Assembly: GCA_006226595.1 (NCBI GenBank)
Contig: SBGP01000005.1
Location: forward strand, 1-64,000
Direction: 5' to 3'
Length of the DNA: 64,000 bases
Source of the DNA: Deltaproteobacteria bacterium
GTDB lineage: Bacteria > Myxococcota_A > UBA796 > GCA-2862545
In this document: positions 27,458 through 35,974 of the stretch, one piece after another
How the letters are laid out: each line of letters starts with the position of its first letter
How positions within the stretch are numbered: the first letter of the stretch is position 1
Program-made: the position numbers and the translations under genes
The notes under the pieces: generated by a model
Seen by the model: only the letters and a program-made list of their open reading frames with translations
The model's database searches: none
Told to the model about the DNA's origin: nothing

Positions 27458-28363
27458 CTACAGGATTCGGGCGCCACTCGGGGTGAGCCGCACCGGATGC
27501 CCGGGGAGTGCGGCGCCCAGGGCCTCCCGTCGCGAGGGGGGCACGACCATGAGCAGGAAGCCACCACCCCCGGCGCCGAGCAGCTTTCCGCCGAGCGCGC
27601 CCAGGACCAGGGCTTGTTCGTACAGCGCGCGAATGGGCGGTGTCTCGATGCCCGGGGCGAGGGTGCGCTTGAGGGCCCAGCCCTCGGAGAGGTGTGCGGC
27701 GAGGGCCTCGACATCGCCCTGAGCCAGGGCGGCGTGGGTCGGCGGCACCAGCGCAACGAGGGCCCGGGTCCGGGCGCGTATGTCGGCTCGCGCGAGGGCT
27801 TCCCCCTGGTGCTTCAGGATGCTCGCCGCCTGTCGCGTGGTCCGGGTGTCGACGAGCCACAGGTGCGCCGAGAGATGCGCTAGCTGCGCGTCCGAGAGGG
27901 CGAGGGGACTGACCTCCACCCGCCCCTCGGCGCCGAAGACCATGTGGTTCACCCCACCGAAGGCCGCGGCGTAGGCGTCCTGGCGACCGACGGGAAGCGC
28001 CAGATCGACGAGCTCCACCGCGCTGGCATCGCGTGCGAGCGCGACCGGGGACTGCCCGGAGGCGCCGTGATGGGCCCGGCAGGCCAGCAGCGCGGCGACC
28101 GTGGCGGCGCTGGAACCACCGAGCCCGGAGCCGATCGGAGCGTCGGAGTGGGTGGCGAGCGCGATCTCCGGAGGCAGGCCCTCGCGGGCGCGCACCGCCT
28201 CCATCAAGGGGTTGTCGACACGCCGAGGGCCGCCCACCGTCGCGGTCACGCCCCAGGCCAGGGTGGCGGAGACGACGGCGCCGGGCTCGTGATCGCAGAA
28301 GGCGGGCAGGTCCGAGCCCCCGCCGGCGAAGGAGATGCGCAGGGGGGCCCAGGCGCGGGTCAC
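27458..28363 (-). CDS. hddA: D-glycero-alpha-D-manno-heptose 7-phosphate kinase
   Basis: 301 residues; a GHMP kinase. It starts VTRAWAPLRISFAGGGSDLP, the N-terminal pattern of HddA. The ATP loop is IGSGLGGSSAATVAAL near 95-110, and the C-terminal motif is GGKLLGAGGGGFLLMVV. HddA phosphorylates heptose 7-phosphate at C-1 in the alpha configuration, which commits the sugar to the GDP branch rather than the ADP branch of LPS heptose. The GTG start shares GTGA with the stop of the upstream fusion gene, so translation is coupled. Confidence 0.87.
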   Translation of the reverse strand: MTRAWAPLRISFAGGGSDLPAFCDHEPGAVVSATLAWGVTATVGGPRRVDNPLMEAVRAREGLPPEIALATHSDAPIGSGLGGSSAATVAALLACRAHHGASGQSPVALARDASAVELVDLALPVGRQDAYAAAFGGVNHMVFGAEGRVEVSPLALSDAQLAHLSAHLWLVDTRTTRQAASILKHQGEALARADIRARTRALVALVPPTHAALAQGDVEALAAHLSEGWALKRTLAPGIETPPIRALYEQALVLGALGGKLLGAGGGGFLLMVVPPSRREALGAALPGHPVRLTPSGARIL

Positions 28364-29670
28364 GCCGTCTCCGACAGCAGGAGGGCCACGGCCTCGGGGA
28401 GTCCGTGCGCGTGGTGGTCCGCGTGATGACGCACGCCCTCCTGGTCCACGAACGCCGCGTCTTCGGCGTGACCGATGCCCACACAGCGAACACCGGCGGC
28501 CCTCGCCGCGGCGATGTCCCGCCAGGAGTCCCCGATCATCCAGGTCCGGGACCGGTCGGCGGGCAGCGTGGCCAGCCAGGACTCGAGCATCCCCGGGGCC
28601 GGCTTTCGACACGCGCACGGGCCCTTGAGCTCGGCCCGCTCGCCGGGGAAGCCGCCATCGGGGTGGTGTGGACAGTGCGCGTAGCCATCGAGCCAGGCTC
28701 CGGCCTCCGCGAGCCGCGTCTCCAGGCGGCGACGCACGGCCTCGTGATCGGCCTCGCTCATCCATCCCTTGGCCAGGCTCGGCTGGTTCGTGGCGACCGC
28801 GACCAGCCAGCCGGCCCGATTGAGCTCGGCCACGGCGTCGGCGACCCCCTCGAGAAGCTGCAGCGACTCGGCGTCTTGGACCCCGCCAATCTCGCGGTTC
28901 AACACGCCGTCGCGGTCGAGGATGGCGAGCGGACGGGGCTGATCGAGTCGCCGTGCGTCGGCGCGGCCGCTGCGCACGTCCTCGTCCACCTGGGTCCAGC
29001 GCGTCGGTGTGCCCGCGTCCTTGAGGTACTCCGTGGTGGCGTAGGCGCAGACGGTCTCGCCGTCGGCCACCAGCCGCGGGAAGAGGTCGCGGAACAGGTC
29101 CGCGGGCCTCGGCGCCAGCCGGTCGAGCGCGCGGGAGTCGAGCACGTGGAGCGCGGCCGACGCCAGGTTGCGCAGCTCCGGGCGCGGCTGGTCCTTCGGG
29201 TGGAGCGCCACCACGTGGCCGCGGGCGTCGATCTCGACCTGATCCGAATCGTGGGGATGGTCGTTGGGGTGCACGACCAGCGTGCAGGCCGCGCCGCTCG
29301 ACGTGTGGGCGGCGAGCAGCCGTGCGAGGTCCACCGATACGAACACGTCGCCGTACAGCACCAGCACCGGCCCCGAGAGGACGTCTCGCGAGGCGACCAG
29401 GCAGCCGGCGGTGCCCAGCGGCGCTTCCTCGACGCAGTGGTGCAGGCGCAGCGGCCCCCAGCGGTCGCCCAGGGCCTCGCGAATCGCGGCGGCGCCGTGG
29501 CCTTCCAGCAGCCACACGTCCCGGATCGAGGTCTCGGCGACGGCGTCGAGCAGCCAGTGCGCGAGGGGGCGACCCGCGATGGGCAGCAGCAGCTTGGGTC
29601 CGTAGAAGACCTGGGCCAAGCGGGTGCCGCGGCCGCCACAGAGGATGACCGCATGTTGGGGTGTGGGCAT
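28360..29670 (-). CDS. fused heptose-1-phosphate guanylyltransferase (HddC-like) and heptose bisphosphate phosphatase (GmhB-like)
   Basis: 436 residues with two enzymes. Residues about 5-235 are a sugar-phosphate nucleotidyltransferase: ILCGGRGTRL, GPKLLLPIAGRP and LVLYGDVFV. Residues about 247-436 are a HAD phosphatase of the GmhB/histidinol-phosphatase type: LAILDRDGVLN with catalytic Asp252 and Asp254, VATNQP, the zinc knuckle CPHHPDGG...CACRKP, and MIGDSWRDI. Together with gmhA and hddA this completes GDP-D-glycero-alpha-D-manno-heptose synthesis; the two fused activities are consecutive steps. The divergent lipoprotein gene starts 175 bases away. Confidence 0.85.
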   Translation of the reverse strand: MPTPQHAVILCGGRGTRLAQVFYGPKLLLPIAGRPLAHWLLDAVAETSIRDVWLLEGHGAAAIREALGDRWGPLRLHHCVEEAPLGTAGCLVASRDVLSGPVLVLYGDVFVSVDLARLLAAHTSSGAACTLVVHPNDHPHDSDQVEIDARGHVVALHPKDQPRPELRNLASAALHVLDSRALDRLAPRPADLFRDLFPRLVADGETVCAYATTEYLKDAGTPTRWTQVDEDVRSGRADARRLDQPRPLAILDRDGVLNREIGGVQDAESLQLLEGVADAVAELNRAGWLVAVATNQPSLAKGWMSEADHEAVRRRLETRLAEAGAWLDGYAHCPHHPDGGFPGERAELKGPCACRKPAPGMLESWLATLPADRSRTWMIGDSWRDIAAARAAGVRCVGIGHAEDAAFVDQEGVRHHADHHAHGLPEAVALLLSETA

Positions 29671-29806
29671 GGGGCCGATCGTAGCGGGTGCGACCTCGCC
29701 CGTCCGAGGGTGCATTCGCGCACCATGTGTGTCTTTTGCCCCAGAACCGTCGGCCCGTCTGGCCGCTGAACCCGTGCATCGACCGGCCTCGGGTTGCGCG
29801 GGCGGT

Positions 29807-29822
29807 TGGAACGAGGGTTGCA
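29807..29822 (+). promoter_or_regulatory. candidate sigma-54 (-24/-12) promoter
   Basis: TGGAAC-GAGGG-TTGCA matches the sigma-54 consensus TGGCAC-RNNNN-TTGCW at all but one specified position, with correct GG/GC spacing. It lies 23 bases before the GTG at 29845; transcription would start near 29833, directly before the GGGAGG ribosome binding site. It would drive the lipoprotein and the two Tat/PDZ genes. No activator gene or upstream activator site is evident nearby, so this rests on sequence match alone. Confidence 0.45.
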
Positions 29823-29844
29823 TGTGCCAAAACGGGAGGCGCAC

Positions 29845-30696
29845 GTGCGATCGACGTGGACTCGAAACATGGGCCTGATGGGCCTGACGGTGATCCTGGC
29901 CGCAGGCTGCGGCCGACGGTTGGACGAATCCGTGCTCGGCGACGAGGTGCGGCTGCTCTTCCGCGACTTCGACGATGCGCCCGAGACGCTGCCCGCGACG
30001 CTCGGTCGCATCGACGTGCTGATGGACTCGGACCTGACGCTCGACGCCAAGCGCAAGCGGCCCCGCTCCTTCGAGACCGAGCAGCTCACGGCGGAGTTCC
30101 GGGGGGACCTGGAACTCCCCGAGATCGACGACTCTCTCGAGCAGCTGGGCATCGGAATCGCGGCCATGAGCCGGCACGACCTGCAATCCAACCTCGAGGC
30201 CCAGGTGCAGGAAGACCAGGTCTGCATCAACGCGAACGCGGTCAAGTGCCACGCCCGCATCGGGATCACCGATGTCGAGTGCTTCCTCGACGGGTCCTGC
30301 GACGTGTACCGCACGCTCAACGACATCCGGCTGGAGACGACGGTCGTCGACTTCTGGCTCACCGACGTGCCGGTGGACTTCCGCCGCGTCGAGCTCGAGG
30401 ACGGGCGCAGCGCGGCCATCGCCCGCACCTGGCTGCCGGAGGTGGCCCTGTCGGACCGCGAGCGCAGCGAGTGGCGGCAGCGCTTCGGCGTGGACGTGTT
30501 CGTGGAGGATGCGACCGACCCGACCACCACCCGACGTCTCTATGCCACCTGGCTGGGCGGCAACGTCAACGGCATGGGCAACCGCTCCACCGCCCAGGTC
30601 ATCTTCAACGGCATGGACCAGGGCTTCGAGAACCCGGACGACTGGCTCGACGGCGACGAGTGCAAGATCGACACCTCCGACTGCGAGTGGCCCTAG
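29845..30696 (+). CDS. hypothetical lipoprotein
   Basis: 283 residues from GTG 29845, five bases after GGGAGG. VRSTWTRNMGLMGLTVILAAGCGRRL has lipobox LAAGC. The mature protein is acidic and strand-rich, with four Cys in the middle and end (QVCINANAVKCHARIG, DVECFLDGSCDVY). No family is recognised. It leads a plus-strand run with the two PDZ genes, 15 bases before the first one, and so may act with them at the envelope. Confidence 0.72.
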   Translation: MRSTWTRNMGLMGLTVILAAGCGRRLDESVLGDEVRLLFRDFDDAPETLPATLGRIDVLMDSDLTLDAKRKRPRSFETEQLTAEFRGDLELPEIDDSLEQLGIGIAAMSRHDLQSNLEAQVQEDQVCINANAVKCHARIGITDVECFLDGSCDVYRTLNDIRLETTVVDFWLTDVPVDFRRVELEDGRSAAIARTWLPEVALSDRERSEWRQRFGVDVFVEDATDPTTTRRLYATWLGGNVNGMGNRSTAQVIFNGMDQGFENPDDWLDGDECKIDTSDCEWP

Positions 30697-30711
30697 GCCG
30701 CGGGAGTTTCG

Positions 30712-32088
30712 ATGGAACGACGAGATTTCCTGCAGCGGGCGGCGGCGTCCCTGGCCCTGGCGATGACCCCGGCGGTCGAGGGCTGCGCGACCATCGGCGG
30801 GCCCGACCTCGCGTCCCTGGCCAAGGCCGAGCCCGCCACGCTCGGGGCATGGCTGCACGCCCGTACCCAGGTCATCCGCGAGCGGGCCTGGGACTCGGAG
30901 ATCGTGCCCTACGCCCTGGAGCGAGGGGTCGAGCGCGGGCTGATCGGCGACGTGCTCACCGCGCTGTGGTCCACCTCCACCTTCCGCGACATGCCCCAGA
31001 AGGTGCAGCGCTTGCCGGAGGTGCAGCGGTGGATGCTCGAGCTGGGCCCCGCGCTGGCGCGGGCGGCCTTCGGGGCTGCCGACATGCTGGAGGCGTTGCC
31101 GGACGAGGATCTCGACGCGCTGGACACCGCCCTGGCCGAGGACGAGGACCCCATCGGCTGGTTCGCCATGGCGCTGGGTCAGCGAGGCGAGGAGGCGGGC
31201 ATCTCGGACGAGCGCCGCGACCAGTCCCTGGCCGTGATGCGTCAGGTCGAGTGGCGCATGAAGAAGCAGTCGTCGAAGACGGTGCTCCAGGGGCTGGTGG
31301 ACCGTGTCGACCGGGAGTGCCGGCGCGGCGGCTTCCGGCGGTCCGAGTGGCGTGAGCGACTGGCCGACGAGGAGCCCGGCTGGGCGCTCCTGCGGCCGGC
31401 GGTCGAGAGCGTGGACGACGCGGCCGTGCAGAAGCTCGTCGATGGGGTGGTACCGACCTCGTGGACCGAGCCCCTCGCCACCACCGGCGGTCACCTGGGC
31501 CTGTGGATGGAGGAGACGGACTCGGGCGCGGGTGTCGGGGTGTCCGCGGTGCGGCGCGGATCTCCGGCGGCGATGGCCGGCCTGCAGAGCGGCGATGTCA
31601 TCGAGCGCATCGATGGGGTGGAGGTCGGCCCGGACGCCCTGGTGGTCAGCCTGTGCGCCAAGCCCGCCGGCGAGGCCGTGCTCCTGGACGTGCGCCGCGG
31701 CGAGGAGCGGGTGTCGGTCCGTGCCGTCCCCGCGGATGGCCCCGGCGACCGCATGGCCGCCGTGTCGCTGACCCCCAGCGAGGAGGAGCGCTTCCGAGCC
31801 ATGTCCTCGGCCTACCGCATCTACATGCTGGGCATCGGCATGGCCAAGTGGGGCTCCATCATCTTCGGCGTGGGACTCATGGCGCTGCTCGGAGGCATCG
31901 GCCTGTCCACGGTCTCGGCCTTCGGCGCGGGCATGGCGGTGGCTGGGGGCCTGGCGACCGTCGGCGGGCTCGTGCTGATGATCCTCAGCCTCTTCGTGAT
32001 CGCCATCGGCAACGTCGGCATGTCGCAGCAGCGTCGAGAGTGGCTCGACCGCAAGGCATCGGGAGGTCGGCTGCCCGATGAGCAGTAG
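30712..32088 (+). CDS. Tat-signal protein with PDZ domain and C-terminal membrane segments (copy 1)
   Basis: 458 residues. MERRDFLQRAAASLALA is a twin-arginine signal; VEGC at about 22-25 may be a lipobox. A helical domain (about 35-245) contains LWSTSTFRDMPQKVQRLPEVQRWMLELG and QVEWRMKKQ. A PDZ domain spans about 259-345 (GHLGLWMEE...RRGSPAAMAGLQSGDVIERIDGVEV). No protease catalytic residues are seen. Two or three hydrophobic segments (about 375-445) end the protein. The next gene is a close paralogue. PDZ domains bind exposed C termini, which suggests a role in envelope protein or complex handling; this is inference. Confidence 0.78.
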   Translation: MERRDFLQRAAASLALAMTPAVEGCATIGGPDLASLAKAEPATLGAWLHARTQVIRERAWDSEIVPYALERGVERGLIGDVLTALWSTSTFRDMPQKVQRLPEVQRWMLELGPALARAAFGAADMLEALPDEDLDALDTALAEDEDPIGWFAMALGQRGEEAGISDERRDQSLAVMRQVEWRMKKQSSKTVLQGLVDRVDRECRRGGFRRSEWRERLADEEPGWALLRPAVESVDDAAVQKLVDGVVPTSWTEPLATTGGHLGLWMEETDSGAGVGVSAVRRGSPAAMAGLQSGDVIERIDGVEVGPDALVVSLCAKPAGEAVLLDVRRGEERVSVRAVPADGPGDRMAAVSLTPSEEERFRAMSSAYRIYMLGIGMAKWGSIIFGVGLMALLGGIGLSTVSAFGAGMAVAGGLATVGGLVLMILSLFVIAIGNVGMSQQRREWLDRKASGGRLPDEQ

Positions 32089-32117
32089 CTTCCACCACCG
32101 TCCACCGAGGAGTGGCC

Positions 32118-33473
32118 ATGGAACGACGTGACTTCCTCTCCCGGGTCGCGGCCTCGCTGGCCCTGGCGATGACGCCCTCGCTGGAAGGCTGCGCCACCGT
32201 CGGCGGCCCCGACCTGCGAGCGCTGGCCGCGGCGGAGCCAGCGACCCTTGGCTCCTGGCTGCGCGCCCGGACTCTGGTCATCCAGGAGCGTGCCTGGGAC
32301 TCCGAGCTCGTGCCCTATCTGCTCGACCGAGGCGCGGATCGCGGGCTGGTGGGCGATGTGCTCACCGCCCTGTGGTCGACCTCCACCTTCCGGGACATGC
32401 CCCAGGAGGTGCAGCGCCTGCCCGAGGTGCAGCGGTGGATGCTGGAGCTGGGCCCCACGCTGGCGCGGGCCGCCTTCGGCGCGGCGGATCTGCTCGACAC
32501 CATGCCGGAGACGGACCTCGAGGTGCTCGACGCCGTGATCGAGGACGAAGAGGACCCCATCGCGCGCTTTGCCGAGGCCCTGGGCCAGCGGGGTCAGGAC
32601 GCCGGCATCGCGGACGAGCGCCGCGAGCAGTCCATTGCGGTGATGCGTCAGGTCGAGTGGCGCATGAAGAAGCAGAAGACCCGCGCGGTCCTGCAGGGGC
32701 TGGTCGATCGGGTCGATCGTGTCTGCAAGCGCGCGGGCTTCGAGCGCTCGGAGTGGCGGGCGGTGCTCGCCGAAGAGGAGGAGGCCTGGTCCCGTCTGCG
32801 GCCGGCGGTCGAGGGCGCGGACGAGGCCTCGCTCGCGGCCGTGGTCGATCGGGTGCCCGAGGACCTGTGGAGCGAGCCGCTCGCCACGACTGGCGGGCAC
32901 CTGGGGTTGTGGATGGAGGCTCCCGCCGCGGGCGGCGGCGTGCGGGTCGCTCAGATCGGGCCGGGATCGCCAGCGGAGGCGGCCGGACTCCAGGTCGAGG
33001 ACATCATCGAGCGGGTCGATGGGGTGGACGTCGGTCCGGACGAGCTGGTGGCCGTGCTGTGCGCCAAGCCCGCGGGCGAGGCCGTGCGCCTGGATGTCCG
33101 CCGCGGCAAGGAGGCGCTGACCCTGAACGCGGTGCCCGAGGCTGGCCCCGGGGACCGCATGGCCCGCGTCGCCCTGACCCCGGAGGAGCGGGAGGAGTTC
33201 CGCGCCATCTCGTCGGCCTATCGGGTGTTCCGCGTGGGTCTGGGCATGCTCCAGTGGGGCGCCATCAGCTTCGCCATCGGTCTGCCCGCCATGCTCGTGG
33301 GTGGCCTGATGGGGTCAGGCGCAGGCGTACTCCTGGTCGTCGGCGGTGTGCTCACCGTGGGTGGCGTCCTGCTGATGATCATCAGCCTGTTCGTGCTCGC
33401 GATCAGCGGCATCGCGATGGAGTCCGAGAAGCAGCGCTGGCTCGAGCGGCGGCGTCGCCTGCGCGTGCGCTAG
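32118..33473 (+). CDS. Tat-signal protein with PDZ domain and C-terminal membrane segments (copy 2)
   Basis: 451 residues from ATG 32118 with GAGGAG upstream. It has the same architecture as copy 1: MERRDFLSRVAASLALA, LEGC, the helical block with TSTFRDMPQEVQRLPEVQRWMLELG, QVEWRMKKQ, a PDZ domain (about 258-340; GSPAEAAGLQVEDIIERVDGVDV) and terminal membrane segments. Most positions match copy 1, so it arose by tandem duplication; the insert between helical and PDZ parts and the last membrane segment differ most. It overlaps the convergent sulfotransferase gene by 4 bases. Confidence 0.78.
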   Translation: MERRDFLSRVAASLALAMTPSLEGCATVGGPDLRALAAAEPATLGSWLRARTLVIQERAWDSELVPYLLDRGADRGLVGDVLTALWSTSTFRDMPQEVQRLPEVQRWMLELGPTLARAAFGAADLLDTMPETDLEVLDAVIEDEEDPIARFAEALGQRGQDAGIADERREQSIAVMRQVEWRMKKQKTRAVLQGLVDRVDRVCKRAGFERSEWRAVLAEEEEAWSRLRPAVEGADEASLAAVVDRVPEDLWSEPLATTGGHLGLWMEAPAAGGGVRVAQIGPGSPAEAAGLQVEDIIERVDGVDVGPDELVAVLCAKPAGEAVRLDVRRGKEALTLNAVPEAGPGDRMARVALTPEEREEFRAISSAYRVFRVGLGMLQWGAISFAIGLPAMLVGGLMGSGAGVLLVVGGVLTVGGVLLMIISLFVLAISGIAMESEKQRWLERRRRLRVR

Positions 33474-34570
33474 GCCCGGCCGAAGGGCGGCGGGAGCGAC
33501 CGAATCCGCCGGCCCAGGGCCCGCTGGGCAATGCCATAGTGCCGAAGCGGTGGAATGGCGCGGGGGATGCGGACGGGTGCGGACTCCAGCTGGGCCGAGA
33601 CGGGGCCGGGCTCCCAGCCAAAGTGCGCGTACAGGCTCGTGATCACGGCCTTGGGGTCGCGCATCAACGCTCGATAGGGGACGAGGACGCGCTGGTTCTC
33701 GGGCAGCGTCTGCCACACCCGCCCAGCGTGTTCGAGCAGACTCAGCTGCCCTTCGACACTCGCCCGCACCACCTCGACGGGGGGCCGTCGTTCGCCGGTG
33801 AGCAGGCTCCAGACCTGTGCTTCGGCGTGGATGTACGAGGCCAGGGACTCCTCCGGCGCCCGGAGGGCGAGGATGAAGCGGGCATCGGGAAAGCGCGCGT
33901 GCAGGCTCGCCATCCACCCGAGGAAGTTGGGGCTCTTGCCGAGGGAGGTGCGCGCGCGACCGTCCTGGTGCTGCTGGCGCCGCAGGCTGCCCGCGTAGAA
34001 GTCCATCCACCGGTCGCGCTCGGACGCCGGCAGCGTGTCGGGCACCCACCACTCGCCGTTGATGTCCGAGGCCGCCAGCAGCTCGGCATGGGGCGTCCCG
34101 AAGTGGTGGGCGAGGGTGAAGGCCTCTTCCTCGGGGAGGGTCCACCCGATGGCGTGGTGGGGGTCCACGCGGTCGAAGACGCCGCGCTCCACGGCCTCGC
34201 GGAAGCGATGGACGGGGCCGAACCGGGGCTCGAGCGCCCACCAGCGCGCCGCGGCCCGCTGCAGCGTCACCGAGGGCAGGAGATGCTGCCAGAGGGCCGT
34301 GGTGCGGAAGCGGTCCTCGTCCCGGGCGAGCAGGCGGTGGAGGTAGGTGGTGCCGCTCCGGGGCATGCCCACGACGAAGACCGGAGCGACGACGCGGTCG
34401 CTGGCGAGGTCAGGGAAGCGCCAGTCGTCCACCGTGCGCCCGAGCCGGACGGCGCCCACGAGCGGGGGGAGGGCGGCCAGCGTGAGCAGGGCGGCGCGGC
34501 GTGCGGGACCGGGCTCGGCCTCGGTGGCGAGCCAGCGCAGGGTCCGCAAGTAGCGACGGCGACCGCTCAT
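33470..34570 (-). CDS. PAPS-dependent sulfotransferase-family protein
   Basis: 366 residues. The 5'-phosphosulfate loop APVFVVGMPRSGTTYLHRLLA lies at about 62-82 and the 3'-phosphate region RFILALRAPEESLASY near 232-247. Such enzymes move sulfate from PAPS to hydroxyls of carbohydrates, lipids or small molecules. It is the last gene of the minus-strand polyketide/fatty-acid operon, 25 bases after the dehydratase gene, so its acceptor may be that operon's product or its sugar. PAPS synthesis genes are not in the window. Confidence 0.87.
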   Translation of the reverse strand: MSGRRRYLRTLRWLATEAEPGPARRAALLTLAALPPLVGAVRLGRTVDDWRFPDLASDRVVAPVFVVGMPRSGTTYLHRLLARDEDRFRTTALWQHLLPSVTLQRAAARWWALEPRFGPVHRFREAVERGVFDRVDPHHAIGWTLPEEEAFTLAHHFGTPHAELLAASDINGEWWVPDTLPASERDRWMDFYAGSLRRQQHQDGRARTSLGKSPNFLGWMASLHARFPDARFILALRAPEESLASYIHAEAQVWSLLTGERRPPVEVVRASVEGQLSLLEHAGRVWQTLPENQRVLVPYRALMRDPKAVITSLYAHFGWEPGPVSAQLESAPVRIPRAIPPLRHYGIAQRALGRRIRSLPPPFGRA

Positions 34571-34595
34571 CGGGCCTGGTGGGGAGTCGGGGGAC

Positions 34596-35204
34596 TCATC
34601 CGAACAGGGGCGGCAGCTTCAGGTCGGGGACGATGGCCGCCGCCAGGGTGCCGGTCATCACGAGCTCGCCGCGGGCGGTGGCGCTCACCTTGAACCGCAG
34701 CTGCTCGCCCAGGCGATGGGTGAGGCGTGCCTCGTAGATCAGCTCGCAGCCGGGCTGCACGGGCTTCAGGAACTTGAACTGGATGCCGCCCGAGACGCCC
34801 AGGGGCATGGCGCCGACCTGCGCGAAGGCCGCCAGGATGGGCGCTTCGGGACGGGGGCGGTAGCCGGGGTGGAAGGTGAAGCCCTGCTCGAGGTTGGCGA
34901 GGTCGCCGAGCATCTCGTCCCGAGAGCGGCCGCTGTCGACGTAGATCTGCTCCATGGTGCCGAGGATGTACGCCAGGCTCGCGCACTGGCTCGCGCCCTC
35001 GACCATGAGTGCTCCTGGGAGCAGGGCCAGTCCGGGGAAGTGCCCCCCGAACACGGGCTCGTTGGCGGTCAGGAAGCGGCTCGCACGCGCGGCGGGACCT
35101 TCGGGGTCGAAGTGGTTCACCCGGTCCACCATGAGGAAGGGCGGCTTCTGGGGCAGAAGGCGGCGCACCAGCTCGGGACCGACGTCGATGGGGAGAAAAG
35201 CCAT
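34596..35204 (-). CDS. FabZ/FabA-like 3-hydroxyacyl-ACP dehydratase
   Basis: 202 residues, longer than FabZ (about 150) and closer to FabA-like or polyketide dehydratases. LLPQKPPFLMVDRV, NEPVFGGHFPG (catalytic His55) and LLPGALMVEGASQ (acidic Glu69) are the hotdog-dehydratase signatures. It removes water from 3-hydroxyacyl-ACP to give the 2-enoyl chain. It lies 14 bases after the ketoreductase gene; with no enoyl reductase in the operon, the product may keep its double bonds. Confidence 0.88.
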   Translation of the reverse strand: MAFLPIDVGPELVRRLLPQKPPFLMVDRVNHFDPEGPAARASRFLTANEPVFGGHFPGLALLPGALMVEGASQCASLAYILGTMEQIYVDSGRSRDEMLGDLANLEQGFTFHPGYRPRPEAPILAAFAQVGAMPLGVSGGIQFKFLKPVQPGCELIYEARLTHRLGEQLRFKVSATARGELVMTGTLAAAIVPDLKLPPLFG

Positions 35205-35218
35205 GGGGTTCCTCGGGG

Positions 35219-35974
35219 CTAGAGCGACAGGCCGCCGTCGACGACAAGCTCGGCACCGTGCATGTAGGACGCGGCATCCGAGGCCAGGAAGGCCACGGCC
35301 TCGGCGACTTCGGCGCCCGTGCCCATGCGACCGACGGCGATCTGCGCGACCACCTTCTCGATGTGGGCGCGGTTGGCGCGCTCGGTCATGCCGGAGTCGA
35401 TGAGGCCTGGAATCACCGCGTTGACGCGGATGCCCTTGGGGGCGAGCTCACGGGCCACGGTGCGGGTGAAGCCGAGCACGCCGGCCTTGGCGGCGCTGTA
35501 GTTCGCCTGGGTGGGGGCGGCGCGGCGGGCCGAGACGGAGGCCACGTTGATGAGTACGCCGCTCTGCTGGCGGAGCATCTGGCGCAGGGCCGAGCGGGCG
35601 ACCCGGAACATGCCGGAGAGGTTCGTGTCGATGACGTCCTCCCAGTCCGCATCGCTCATCATCAGCACCGGGCCGTCCGCCACCACCCCGGCGTTGTTGA
35701 CGACCACGTCCAGGCGGCCGTGGGCGCGGATGAGCGTGGAGATGCCGCGCTGCACGGCACTGGCGTCGCGCACGTCAAAGGGCATGGCCTCGACGCGGGC
35801 ACCGGCCTCGGAGAGCTCGGCGACGAGCGCGTCCGCAGGTTCCTGGCGGCGTCGGTAGTGCACCAGGACGTGGGCCCCGCGGGCGGCGAGCAGGCGACAC
35901 ATGTCGGCGCCGAGTCCGCGGCTGCCGCCGGTCACGAGCACGACCTTGTCGTCGAGGCGAAGAGAGTCGGTCAC
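35219..35974 (-). CDS. SDR-family 3-oxoacyl-ACP reductase (FabG-like)
   Basis: 251 residues from a GTG that shares GTGA with the stop of the oxidoreductase gene. NAD(P) site VVLVTGGSRGLG near 11-22, NNAG near 90, catalytic Ser in NVASVS, and YSAAK. The C-terminal VDGGLSL is typical of FabG. It reduces the 3-keto group after each condensation. The operon position between the ketosynthase and dehydratase genes supports this role. Confidence 0.9.
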   Translation of the reverse strand: MTDSLRLDDKVVLVTGGSRGLGADMCRLLAARGAHVLVHYRRRQEPADALVAELSEAGARVEAMPFDVRDASAVQRGISTLIRAHGRLDVVVNNAGVVADGPVLMMSDADWEDVIDTNLSGMFRVARSALRQMLRQQSGVLINVASVSARRAAPTQANYSAAKAGVLGFTRTVARELAPKGIRVNAVIPGLIDSGMTERANRAHIEKVVAQIAVGRMGTGAEVAEAVAFLASDAASYMHGAELVVDGGLSL

